NCBI RefSeq assembly: GCF_024763615.1
Contig: NC_077224.1
Location: 1,984,001 to 2,048,000 of the forward strand
Source of the DNA: Phlebotomus papatasi
Lineage: Eukaryota; Arthropoda; Insecta; Diptera; Psychodidae
Reading direction: 5' to 3'
Length of the DNA: 64,000 bases
Shown: positions 10,597-20,452 of the stretch, piece after piece
Layout: each line of letters opens with the position of its first letter
Position numbering within the stretch: position 1 is the first letter of the stretch
Made by a program: the position numbers and the translations under genes
The notes under the pieces: generated by a model
Told to the model about the DNA's origin: nothing
Databases searched by the model: none
Seen by the model: only the letters and a program-made list of their open reading frames with translations

Positions 10597-11220
10597 TTTA
10601 TTAACTTTTTGTTTGGTATAGGGATTTCTGTGGGAATTATGCGTGGAATTTTATGCAGATTGCGTGGAATATTCTGCTGGAAATCCAATGGATTTTCTGA
10701 ACCCTTTGGACTCAAAGGGCGTTTTGCAAACTTTCAAAAAATAACGTTACATAGCCTCTTGGAAGAACACAAAGTGATTTTAGCGGCACTTTCTGAGTGA
10801 AAGGAAATTAACATTTTTTTTTGAGAACAAAGCGCCAAGAACACACAACATGTAAAAAAGAAAAACATCAACAAATAACTCAAAAAAACAGAAAAAGATC
10901 GAAGAAATGAATTAGAGAGAGAGAGACTAGAAATAATGATGATGAGATTGTGTTGTGAATTGTGATTGATTGACTAATTAACTGTTGCATGCTTTTTCGT
11001 GAAATTAAAAAAAAAGAGGCAAAAAACACTTCTGTTGAGAGAGAATTCCGCATTTAAAAAACAAAAATCTTTCTCGTGAATTCTCGAGAAATTATCTTCT
11101 TCTGCCCAGCGCACTAAGAGCGCATCATCCATCAGGAAAGAGTATTATTCTTTTTTTTTTTTTTTTTGCAAAAAAGAGATTGTTGTAAGAGGAGTGCGGA
11201 ATATTTGTCTGACCACTTAC
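10597..11220. other. Intron sequence next to the His-X exon
   Basis: AT-rich intron with GAGAGA and poly-T stretches. The 63-aa plus-strand ORF at 10609 has no support. No further feature seen. Confidence 0.4.
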
Positions 11221-11576
11221 CTTTGGGGCAAATGCTGGCAAATGACTTGGTGGCACAAATGGCGTGGGTCCACTTAGACCAGGATGCAGGAGACTTGGAC
11301 TGTAGCCCGGATACGTTGGCATACCCAGACCCGTACGATAGAACGGTGAATCCACGGCACCCATCTTTGGGATGTCCTTGAAGATGGGCGGAGGAAATAG
11401 TGGCGCCGGAGCTGATGGTGTACTTGCAATGATCTGTTGATGCTGATGCAAATGCGTATGTTGATGCTGATGATGATGCAATTCCTGCCGCAAATATGGC
11501 GACGGTGGCACCGCACTCAGTCCCGACCGATCCAGAAACCGATTGTCCAGCTCACGCCGAAGCAGATCTGCTTGAT
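11221..11576 (-). CDS. tay: AUTS2/tay-family core exon with His-X repeat
   Basis: This 356-nt exon (phase 1 in, phase 0 out) holds the clearest family block. In order: ADLLRRELDNRFL, which matches the DILRQELNTRFL segment of AUTS2; SPYLRQE; a His-X repeat, ELHHHQHQHTHLHQHQQ; then LFPPPIFKDIPKMGAVDSPF followed by YR; and a Tyr/Pro/Gly stretch ending LPAFAPK. In vertebrate AUTS2 the same order is seen, and the His-X repeat region is linked to EP300 recruitment and to a human neurodevelopmental syndrome. The donor is AAAG|gtaagt. The acceptor chosen is gggtag just above 11576, because it alone gives phase 1 with the upstream exon; its pyrimidine tract is weak, so the exact 5' edge is less sure. 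A longer reading upstream to 11631 is open but breaks the splice phase. Confidence 0.95.
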
Positions 11577-12109
11577 CTACCCGATCACGCGTGCATGTTG
11601 GGAGTTCAGAAGAGAGATAAAACACATTCAATGAGAAATCATCCGTCCAACAAGAAAAAAATCATCATAGAAACATTCCAATTTGTAGAGCAGCATTTTT
11701 TTTCTTTTTGCAAAAATAATCAACTGCACAGAAAAGCAATTAAAAAACCTCTCAATTTATTCTTGTGTGATCTAGAAACCTCACTTGGGAATGTTGCAAA
11801 AGAAGAGATGAGCAAAAAAAAAACATATTCGCATGATAGTGATTACACACGTATAATCGGAAAATTGGAATTTTGTTTGGGAAGAGCCAATTAAATGCAT
11901 AGAAAAGAAATGATGCCTCTCTAAACAGCATTCCGTGAGGGTGAAAAAAAATCCTCATGTTTGCTAATTGAATAACTAGAGTTATAATAAAATTAACTGA
12001 ATTTAGCCAATTAAATTGTTTAAGATTCTTTTCCAGGAGAAATAGAGGAGAAAATTAATTTGCTGAAAACAAGGTGTTAATTTATAAATAAACTCTTCAA
12101 TCTGCTTAA

Positions 12110-14340
12110 GAAAGTAAGAGGTTATGTCGGACATAACCTTAAAAAAATAATTGCTGAAATTATGTTGTTAAATTATTAGTTTTAACAGAATTTTTAATCT
12201 GTAATTTAGACAAGAAAAGAGGGTGCCTAACAGTTTTTCAAATTTCAAATGCAAGGTGAGGTTATGTCGAACATAACCTAAAATATTTCACTCGAAATAT
12301 TTATGAAGAAAATTTTGTTATTTGATTATAAAATTAAAATACATTTTAAATCCAAAATTCTTCAAAAATATTCCTTCTGTAAGAATTTTTAATGAGTAAT
12401 TTATTCACGAAAAAGGACACCTAACAGTTCTTTAAATTTTAATTAGAATTTGAGATTCTTTCGACAAAAGACTATACAAGCTAAAAAAAATATCACTAGA
12501 CACAATTTTTGTAGAACATTTTGTTACTTTCGGAGTTTTCAAGTACTTTTCACTGTGAAAATATCTTGACAATTTTTTTTTATAAATAAGTTTGAAGATT
12601 TTTAGGTTATAGATTTTGTCAGGAAGTGTAATTCAGATCTTCTTTATTACTTCTCCTTTTTTTATTTAAATTAATAATGAATTATTTAGTTAGTTAAATT
12701 ATTAGTTTGAAAGCATTTAATCAAAAATATGTCTTCTAACAGAATTTTAAATCCGTAATTTAGATACGACTTTTCGTATCTTTAAGAAAATATCTTGAAA
12801 ATTTTCTTATTCAATGAAAAAATCAAATTTAATTTGAAGACTTCTAGGTTATGTTAAGTCTAACCTTATAAAATTAAATTACATTTCAAACTTTAAATTG
12901 GGCAAAAAAATTGGGAAATAGGGCACCTAACAATCTTTTAGATTTCAAATAGAATTTGGCTTTCTTTCGAACATAACCTCAAATATATCACTGGACACAT
13001 TTTCGTAGGAAATTTCATTATTTGAGAAACGCTTTTAGGAGTTTTCAAGTGCTTTTCACTATTAAAATAATTTGATCATTTTCTTATTTTGTTCAAAATC
13101 AATTTGAAGACTTTTAGGTTATGTTAAGTCTAACCTTATAAAATTAAAATACATTTTAAATCTAAAATTCTTCAAAAACATTCCTTCTGTAAGAATTTTC
13201 AATCAGTAATTTAGCGACGAAATAGGACACCTTATTTTACTATATTGAATTCTTTTGAAAATTTTTTGGTTATGTTATGCTTAACCTCACAAATTTTGAA
13301 CGAAATTGCAACAGTAATTTATAACAAAAAAATCAATTTGAAAGTTTTTCAGATATCAAATAAAATTAAAATCTAACACCAGAAACGAGAAAAAAGTCTC
13401 AAGAATACTCTGGAGTATAGTTAGTATTGAAACTCTTATAACCTAACCTCGCAAATGATCAAAATGTAGAAAAATCTGTTTCTTAATTGACATTTTAAGA
13501 CAATTTTCCAGTTTGAGGGACAAATTGAGTGTTTTAGCATGGTTTTCACTTAGAAACTGAATAAAGATTGGTTATTTTTAGAATTCTAAAGTCCCCAGGT
13601 TAAAGTCAATGGAGTTTTAAACCGAAGAATGAGGTTGAAGAGACTATAAAAGTAAATTTAAACCATCTATAAGAGACTTAATTAAAAAAGCTTTTCCTTT
13701 CTAAACTTTTTATTTAACAAATGCAAATATTTTAGGTTAAGCTCAACATAACCAAAAGTTTTCCTAATAAATTGTTTGCCAAAAGATATATACTCATTAA
13801 AATTTATAAAAATGTTTTTTTAGCTTTTAATTGAGAGAAAAAAATCCCTTAGTAATGGATATACAGACATCTTTCCTTTGATTCGATAAAATATAATGAA
13901 GATAAAATTCGCTCGATATACAAAAGAGCTTAAACAGAACAATAAGGTTATGTTGGTCATGTAACATAACCTAAAAACGTCTACTTGTTTTGTGTAAGAA
14001 CTTCCACATCTTTTTCTACTGTGTAGAACAGTCGAAAAAGATTTGGAGTAGACGTCATATGAAATCGTGAACTTTTAAATAATAAATCAATTTGAGGTTA
14101 TAAAAATATAATTTAGTGAATTCAGTCGTGGAATTTTTAGAAAACAAAAACAAAACAGCCATTAAACCTTAAAGAAAGCACACTAAAAGTCGTTTTATTT
14201 TTAAAATGTTAAAAGTTGCAATAAAATTGACTATCTATATGGCTTTTTACTCAATATATTCGCTCAAAATGTGAATTTTTAGGTTATGCCATTTTCAGTA
14301 AATCTAATTCTTCAACATAACCTCTTGTTTGTCTGAAAAA
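12110..14340. repeat. Diverged AGGTTATG/CATAACCT dyad repeats in intron
   Basis: Short dyads of the form AGGTTATGTCGGACATAACCT occur near 12118, 12258, 12845, 12970, 13115, 13266, 13733, 13945 and 14280. Longer blocks are duplicated: a stretch with ACATTTTAAATC, ATTCTTCAAAAA and CCTTCTGTAAGAATTTT lies near 12345 and again near 13150, with a partial third near 12720. The related motif near 8065 suggests dispersal. It looks like an old complex satellite or decayed insertions. Confidence 0.55.
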
Positions 14341-14494
14341 TTCACTTTGGTTATGTCTAGCGTCACCAATCGTCCTCAATTGAACTATTTATGAACCACA
14401 AACTTCAATTTAAACCAAAAATCGTAGAAGTATGGGAAATTGAGCGTTTCAAATCATTTTAAAATGGTTTTTGGGGGGTTTTTTCCTTGATTAA

Positions 14495-15283
14495 CACTTG
14501 GAAGGACCCTAGTGGCAGCCGCTGCCAATTTAATTTTCAATTTTATTCTTTATAGTGAAGAATATATTATTTCGCCTGGAGACCCGATTGAATGCGTGCA
14601 GAATTTATCTGGCTATTTTTTCGTTATAAAATTTTTAATAAACATTAAATATTAATGTAAATATATTGCAAAAACAAAAAACTGCACTCGGAAGGACCAA
14701 GTGGCAGTTGCTGCCATATGCATTTTTTATGGGAGTTTGACGTTCTGCAGATGTAATTTTATTGATTGTTAGTGTATAAAAGCCTTAAAAGAACAAATTG
14801 AAAGTGTTTTTGCAAATTATTGAGAAGAATTATGGGAAATATTGAATTGGGAAATATGTATGAAATATGAATAATTATGGGAATTATTCAATTTTTCTCT
14901 TATTTACCAAAGCTCAAAATCCATTTTGTTAAGCGAAGTTAATAGAAAATAGTTAATAGTATTAACTATTGTTCATATGTAGAATTTTTGCTTTGAAAAA
15001 TAAGAGAAAAATTGAAATATTCAAAGGCTGCCGCATTCAAAGGCAGACCACTTTCCCTGACGCCATGATTCTGATAAAAATGAAAACATCGAATGGTTAA
15101 AAATCTTTAGATACAGTACCGAAGGAGATGAAATTTCTGATTCAGACACCAGAAAAGAACTGACTGAGGCTCCGAATGTTAAAATATATGTAAAAATATT
15201 AAAATATTATGTAAAATCCGATAAGTGGCAGCGGCTGCCACTTGGTCCTTCCGTGACACTTTTAGTTAGGGTTCTTCGAAGTG
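14495..15283. mobile_element. TTAA-flanked piggyBac-like element with possible ORF remnant
   Basis: TTAA lies at both sides (14491-14494 and 15284-15287). The ends are CACTTGGAAGGACCCTA and, inverted, CACTTCGAAGAACCCTA. A subterminal GGCAGCCGCTGCC-type palindrome occurs at both ends, with a variant near 14705. Around 15065-15185 one plus-strand frame gives an acidic Asp/Glu/Ser-rich string (IEWLKIFRYSTEGDEISDSD), the kind of sequence seen at the N-terminus of piggyBac transposases. It is too short to claim homology. It is 789 bp and non-autonomous. Confidence 0.7.
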
Positions 15284-15665
15284 TTAAATTAAACTTTTGA
15301 TATTTGCTAGCTCCTTTGGGATTCTTGATTGACTTTAGAGAGAACCTGAAAAAGGGGGGAACCAACTTCGTCCTGCCATGAAAATGGCAAAATAATGTCT
15401 TTCGACAAACGGATCCACGGTATACGATATCAATTGGTAACAGAAGGAAATTCAATGGTCTGAAAATGGCTAAATATTGGAATGTTATCGTGCCTTAGCA
15501 GTTTGTTGTATAGAATTTTGCCCGATAAGGCCAAATGTGCAGTTGTGAGGAATTCTTCAAACACAATTTATCATCCGGAGAGAGTGGTTTTTTGGGGGCG
15601 GGAAATGAGGAGGAAGGGAAAGGAGTGGAAAAGCTAGGGTGGAAAATTGATCACATTACCCTTAC
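15284..15665. other. Intron sequence, no feature recognised
   Basis: Sequence between the piggyBac-like element and the exon at 15666. An 82-aa minus-strand ORF (15207-15455) overlaps the transposon end and has no supporting features. Confidence 0.4.
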
Positions 15666-15883
15666 TTGATTGAAAGAGAGATTCAGCACTGAAGGGATGG
15701 GGCGCGGCCGCAGTTGTCGTGACGGCGGGCGGAGGCAGTGGGGCGGCGAACAGTGGCGGCGGAAATGTGTGTGTTGGCGTTGTGGCAGCAACTGAAGTGG
15801 AGTGAAGTGATGGAATTGACACCGGAACTGGAGGTGGTGTAGGCCTCGTCAGTGATGTATTTGTGGCCGGAGACAGTTGTGTG
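15666..15883 (-). CDS. tay: AUTS2/tay-family exon (Thr/Pro-rich, leads into core)
   Basis: This 218-nt exon enters in phase 2 and leaves in phase 1. The acceptor is cattttccag and the donor TCAA|gtaagg. It reads S-TQLSPATNTSLTRPTPPPV and onward through THTFPPPLFAAPLPPPAV to AESLFQS. The downstream junction creates an Asn codon (A|AT) and leads directly into QADLLRREL of the next exon, which is why this reading is preferred. The segment is Thr/Pro/Ala-rich with several possible proline-directed phosphorylation sites and no fold that I recognise. GC content drops sharply at both borders, supporting the exon limits. Confidence 0.85.
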
Positions 15884-16026
15884 CTGGAAAATGTCAGATA
15901 AGAACAAAAAGACATATTGAGTCAAATCCAATAAATAATCCCTCTTTTTTCCTTCTTTCCGGAAAAATTGAGATTGCGATGCAATGGAGCTGAAAATTTT
16001 CATCTATTTACTTCTGTGATTCTTAC

Positions 16027-16227
16027 CTTGACCATGTGGATTGTGTACTTTTGGGATAAGAGAGACTAGAAGAAACACCAACGGTGGCTGGTGGCAATGG
16101 AGATTGGGTAGCACCGGCCGTATTGTACGACAAGGCTGGCGATGGTCCCGGCTGAACTCCACTGGAACCACTGTACGGTGCTGATCCGGGAGTTGCCGAT
16201 GATCGAGAGAGACTACTAACATTGCTA
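16027..16227 (-). CDS. tay: AUTS2/tay-family exon (Ser-rich)
   Basis: This 201-nt exon enters and leaves in phase 2, so it is a phase-symmetrical cassette. The acceptor is gtcaacag (with a weak T as first exon base) and the donor TCAAG|gtaaga. It encodes a Ser/Pro/Gly-rich segment, S-NVSSLSRSSATPGSAPYSG onward, ending YPKSTQSTWS. No domain is recognisable. The segment resembles the serine-rich linker that precedes the conserved core in AUTS2-family proteins, but this is inference from position. It is separated from the next exon by a short 143-nt intron, and from the large upstream exon by 2.1 kb of repeat-rich intron. Confidence 0.84.
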
Positions 16228-16339
16228 CTGTTGACAAATAATAAATCATGATTAATTGATTGATGCCACTTCTGAATTGTTTTCCTAAAATTCCTCATCT
16301 TTTTCTGCTAATCATGCAATATCCACAAAAAAAAAATTA

Positions 16340-16515
16340 CCGGTTCACTACCGATTCATTGGGGGCAAGGAAGGAACCTTCACGCCAGAGCTCTTACTGG
16401 AACTAAATCGGTGAGATTTAGTTCCGATTTTCACTACGAGATTAAAATATTTAATTTTTTAAAGATTCGACACAATAACCGATTCATTACCGATTAGAAC
16501 CGATTTGTCCTTCAT
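16340..16515. repeat. Dispersed ACCGATTCATTACCGATT-type repeat
   Basis: Repeated words ACCGGTTCACTACCGATTCA, ACCGATTCATTACCGATTAG and AACCGATTTG surround a short inverted pair (CTAAATCGGTGAGATTTAG). A relative with the same vocabulary lies near 48690-48925. Confidence 0.45.
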
Positions 16516-16548
16516 AAGGATTTCAAGACCTTTCAAATGATTCCAAAT

Positions 16549-16830
16549 TTGTCCAATTTGGTTAAGAAAAACACTTCATAGAAGAATATTTCCTTTAAGA
16601 ATCAAAAAACTGAAAGATTATGCTGCAAACGTAACCTCAAATTTTGGATAAAATCGATTTGAATTAGGTTAATTGAATTAGATCAAATGAATCCAAATTT
16701 GTCCGATTTGGTTAAGAAAAACACTCTGTAGGAGAATATTTCCTTTAAGAATCAAAAAACTGAAAAATATGCTACAAACGTAACCTCAAATTTTGGATAA
16801 AATCGATTCGAATTAGGTTAATTGAATTAG
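16549..16830 (+). repeat. Two-copy tandem duplication, about 138-bp unit
   Basis: The block starting TTTGTCCAATTTGGTTAAG near 16551 recurs as TTTGTCCGATTTGGTTAAG near 16689 with only a few substitutions, including the shared segment CCTTTAAGAATCAAAAAACT. Both units end near GAATTAGGTTAATTGAATTA. Confidence 0.8.
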
Positions 16831-16867
16831 GTCAAGTTAGAAGTTAGGTAAGTTAGAATTAGGTCAA

Positions 16868-17362
16868 TTAAGAATGCGCTTAGAAATACGCACAGCACAC
16901 ACGTAAAACTGTTCAGATTCAGCTTAAAAACACGAACAAGTCAATCATAAAATGGTTAAGATTGCGCTTAAAAATACACACAGTTTAATCATAAAACGAT
17001 TGAGAATGCGCTTAAAAACACGCACGGTACGATCACAAGTGTAAAACGGTTAAGTTTGAGGTTAAAACACGCACAGCTTAATCATAAAATGATTAAGAAT
17101 GCGCTTAAAAACATACACTGCTCAATCATACAACAGTTGAAATCTTTACCGTTTTATAATTGAGCTTTGCGTGTTTTTAAGCGCATTCTTAACCGTTTTA
17201 TGATTGTGCTGTGCGTATTTTTAAGCGCAATATTCAGCGTTTTATGGTTGACCTGTGCGTGTTTTTAAGCGCAATCTCAACAGTTTTACGATTTAGCTGT
17301 GCGTCTTTTACACGCATTCTTAACCGTTTTAAGATTCAGCTGTGCGTAATTTTAAGCGCAAT
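16868..17362. repeat. Inverted minisatellite array (about 47-bp units)
   Basis: About six forward units of the type GCGCTTAAAAACACGCACAG, each followed by TCAATCATAAAACGGTTAAG, run from 16868 to about 17125. About five units in reverse orientation run from 17140 to 17362. The array is thus head-to-head, and the single strand could fold into a long hairpin. Unit length varies from about 40 to 57 bp. Confidence 0.75.
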
Positions 17363-17667
17363 TTAATTTCAATTCAATTCAATATTCAATTTATTTCTAA
17401 AATAAGTTTGTTTAATTTCTTTTTAAATCATATTTAATCCGTCGAATGGTTTTAACTTTATCTATTATTGGTTCAAAATAAAAGGACACTAAATTTATTT
17501 TAAATAAATCCAAAATGCCATACTGCGAGTTCGATTTATCACAGCTGTCAATTTGTGTATTTTTCAAAAAGATTGCTTTAAGCAGTAAAATAGTGCATTT
17601 TTAAAGAATACTACTATTAAGCAACTCAAAAATTCTTTTTGAGAAATACGATACTTGAAAATAACAC

Positions 17668-17805
17668 ACGCAGGTCAATCACGAAATGGTTTAGATTTGC
17701 GCTTAAAAACACGCACAGCTCAATCTTAAAACGGTTAAGATTCCGCTTAAAAACACGCACAGCTCCATCATAAAACGACTATGATTGCGCTTAAAAACAC
17801 GCATG
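17668..17805 (+). repeat. Second block of the GCGCTTAAAAACACGCACAG minisatellite
   Basis: Three forward units with the same core as the array at 16868, near 17697, 17738 and 17785. The 300 bp between the two blocks shows no such units. Confidence 0.7.
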
Positions 17806-18362
17806 ATTACTGGAGACAGATCCTAATGAAAAGTAAATTTCCAATAGTTAAAGGTTTTTATGTCAAAGTGCTACAAAACACTCTTATTTGGGTTAAAAAA
17901 TGAATTAAATAAATGCATATTTTTCCTACATATTTAATGATTTTTCGTGCATTTTTATGTCGCATATTTTGAAGATTTTTTTTGCATATTTTGGCGAGCT
18001 CTAGTGATCAGGTATTTGTAGAAAGCTACCACAATGTGGAGTTTAAAAGGCTTCTCAATCGTTGAATCAATCTTCAAAGTGGATTTTCAATCATCTTCAT
18101 TATAAATGATAATTTCAATTGATGACTTGCAATGTTACTTCTAACAAGACAATCTAGGCGTCACATTGCAAAATCTCTTTCTCTCTTTCACGGAGAGCAA
18201 TTTGACCTAGATTTCTCAATGGCATTCAATGCACTTAATTACTGGACACTTCTTAGCGTCAGAGTCACTGTGCAATTGCTCAATTAAATCCCCCATGACT
18301 CGGATGTTACATGGAGCTGCATGATTAGCAAGGCAAGAGATAGCATCAATAAAAGTACTCAC
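17806..18362. other. Intron sequence before the large exon donor
   Basis: AT-rich sequence with a CTCTTTCTCTCT stretch near 18175 and otherwise unique appearance. No feature supported. Confidence 0.4.
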
Positions 18363-19408
18363 CTATAGCTATCACGTTCTCGAGTAGGGCTGTGCCCTCG
18401 TGGTGAATGTGCCCTGGGAACTGTGACCAGAGGCGTTGGTGTGTGCTGAGACTGTGTCCCAGACACCGGCGGCAGATCCATGCGCCCCGCATGTGGCGGC
18501 GGCACGACATTTCCGCCGCTGGCACTGCCATTGGAACTGGGCGTAACAGGTCGTACGGGTTTTGCCGCGGCTGACATCACAAGAGGCGATTCACCTCGTC
18601 CGGGCGCCCCAGTGCGTCCCACATCGACAGCCCCCGCCGTCCGTGGAGAAGCCGTTGGCGACGGCACAGCCGGCGGCAGGTATGGACTGTGATGGAGATT
18701 GCTGTACGGAGCATAGAGGGGATAATTGGGATACCCTGATCGATAGACCTGCGGGATACTGCTGTTTGTGCCCACAATTGACGTCACGGCGCTGCTGTTG
18801 CCATTGACAGCTGGCGCCGCGGCTGAAAGCACTGCACTTGTGGCTACGGCTGGACTATTTGTCCTGCCACTTGCCGCAGCTGCACTATCCAGTCCCGGCG
18901 GCAGTGTAGCCGGCGGTGGGGCTGTGGGAGCTGTTGCCGGTGGTGGCTGTGGTACGCCAACCGGCAGAGAAGCCGGCTGTTGCGCACCCGTGGCTGCCTG
19001 CTGTCCCGCCGCCAATCCCGGCGACGTGATGCGTGGCGTCGAGATGGGATGCGTGGACGTGGAGATCGGCGGAATGGCTGAGGAGTAGCCGTTGGCGATG
19101 GTGGTTAGAGGAGCACCGGCCGTGGCGGCCATTAGACTCGCAGGCTTACCAGACGCCGGCGCCTGTGGTGCTGGCGGCTGTGGTGCCGCCGGTGACTGTG
19201 GAGTCTGTGGTTGTTGCTGTGGCGACGGTATTTGCTGCGGTGGCTGTTTGCCGGCCGACGGAGGTGCCTGACCACCTGCCGCCGCGCATACCGGCGGCAA
19301 TTTTCCACTGCTCCCCGTCAGCGGCTTGCCGGCCAGCTGACTGGGTGGCGGTGGTTGCTGTGGATTCGATATAGGTGTCAGGTGTGTGCTTATCGGACCG
19401 TTTGATAC
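18363..19408 (-). CDS. tay: AUTS2/tay-family large Pro/Ala/Ser/Gln-rich exon
   Basis: This is the largest exon, 1046 nt (348 codons plus two bases), entering in phase 0 and leaving in phase 2. The acceptor is ttccttgcag and the donor CTATAG|gtgagt. The product starts VSNGPISTHLTPISNPQQ and is dominated by Pro, Ala, Ser, Gln and Thr with polyPro/polyGln patches. One more complex, aromatic segment stands out near residues 238-275 of the exon (YRSGYPNYPLYAPYSNLHHS), followed by TP and SP dipeptides that are plausible proline-directed phosphorylation sites. The C-terminal end is basic (RAHSPRGHSPTRERDSY). The base composition is very GC-rich against an AT-rich background, and several opposite-strand ORFs over it are shadows of that composition. 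Intrinsic disorder is expected. The sequence alone would not identify the family; position and phase do. Confidence 0.88.
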
Positions 19409-19568
19409 CTGCAAGGAAAATAAAGAAAAATATGAACATAACCTCAAATCTTAAGCGCTATGAACCCCTTGACATAACCTTAAACACATTATATATAACC
19501 TCACTTAATTAAAGTTTGATTTATTGCAGTTTTCTAACGATAGAAAACGACAATTTGAAGACAAATTA

Positions 19569-20010
19569 CACTCAGTCCCGGCATTAAGTCCTTCGGGATT
19601 ATGCACCTGACGGAACTATGCACATACAATTATGCAAGTTTGCCTACTTTTGGGAGTCAATTTATGAAATCATTGTTGAAATACGCCTGTATGTATACTA
19701 TATTGCGACGCGGGAAAGTTGAAAACATTTTGCTACTTTTTCAGAATAAAACTTTAAATTTTTTTATTAAGGTAAATTTTTTTTTAAATATTCCAACCAT
19801 TTATTCAAGAACTCTGGCCAAAAAGTACTGTTTGTTAATGCATTTCTCTTAAACAGTTGAATCTTTTTGTTTGAACTACTTTTACTCCGCGCGAAATTCG
19901 TTCTATGGCCGATTTATTCAAAAGAAAGCCTCTGCGAGTATGCAAATTTCTCGATGAGTAATGCCGTTTTTTTTCGGTCCCGAAAATGTGCTTAATCCCG
20001 GGACTGAGTG
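19569..20010. mobile_element. TA-flanked MITE with CACTCAGTCCCGG ends (mariner-like)
   Basis: The left end CACTCAGTCCCGGCATTAAG and the right end, inverted, CACTCAGTCCCGGGATTAAG are flanked by TA on both sides (19567-19568 and 20011-20012). It is 442 bp with no convincing ORF; the 83-aa plus-strand frame inside is a by-product. The TA duplication suggests Tc1/mariner. Confidence 0.75.
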
Positions 20011-20024
20011 TAGGGTAAATGTCC

Positions 20025-20324
20025 TACAGTCGAGTTCCTCAAATTTGAACACCTCAAATTTGAACGACGGTTGCATTCAAAATGTAAAATATGAGGTTAT
20101 GTAAAAGAAATTTTGCATGGAGTCTGAATTTGAACTATTTTTCTCTGGTGTTTCCTCAATATTGTCGTATTATATTAATTTCTTCAATAAATTCCACCTA
20201 TTTAACAACAAATTCATTGATAAAATTCGTTAAAGTTATTTTCCTCAATTTAGGAAAAGTTAATTTTACATGAATTCCGTTACGTTTTTGAAAATATTGT
20301 TCAAATTTGAGGAACTCTACTGTA
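20025..20324. mobile_element. TA-type MITE with CAGTCGAGTTCCTC ends (mariner-like)
   Basis: The left end TACAGTCGAGTTCCTCAAAT and the right end (inverted TACAGTAGAGTTCCTCAAAT) give inverted repeats of about 26 bp, including TA. The same end, without a visible partner, occurs near 800 inside the 384-2525 composite. It is 300 bp and non-coding. Confidence 0.75.
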
Positions 20325-20452
20325 CCATACTTTGTACGGAAAATGTATGAGAATGTTCCGCCTTGAACACATTATATATAACCTCACTTAATTGAACTTT
20401 GATTTATTGCAGTTTTCTAACGACAATAAACGACAATTTGAATACAGGTTAG

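Noticed and set aside
11577..11631. Upstream extension of the His-X exon to a Met at 11631
   Set aside because: The frame is open, but using it would lose the phase match with the exon at 15666. The AG at 11577-11578 gives a continuous family-like reading.
15065..15185. Intact piggyBac transposase gene
   Set aside because: Only a short acidic frame with stops on both sides; no catalytic Asp context can be seen.
16868..17805. CRISPR-like repeat array
   Set aside because: Units of variable length in both orientations, with no unique spacers, in an insect intron. It is a minisatellite.
18768..19374. Plus-strand ORFs of 106 and 113 aa opposite the large exon
   Set aside because: They are antisense shadows of a GC-rich coding exon, with codon patterns that mirror Ala/Pro/Gly repeats on the minus strand and no splice or start context.
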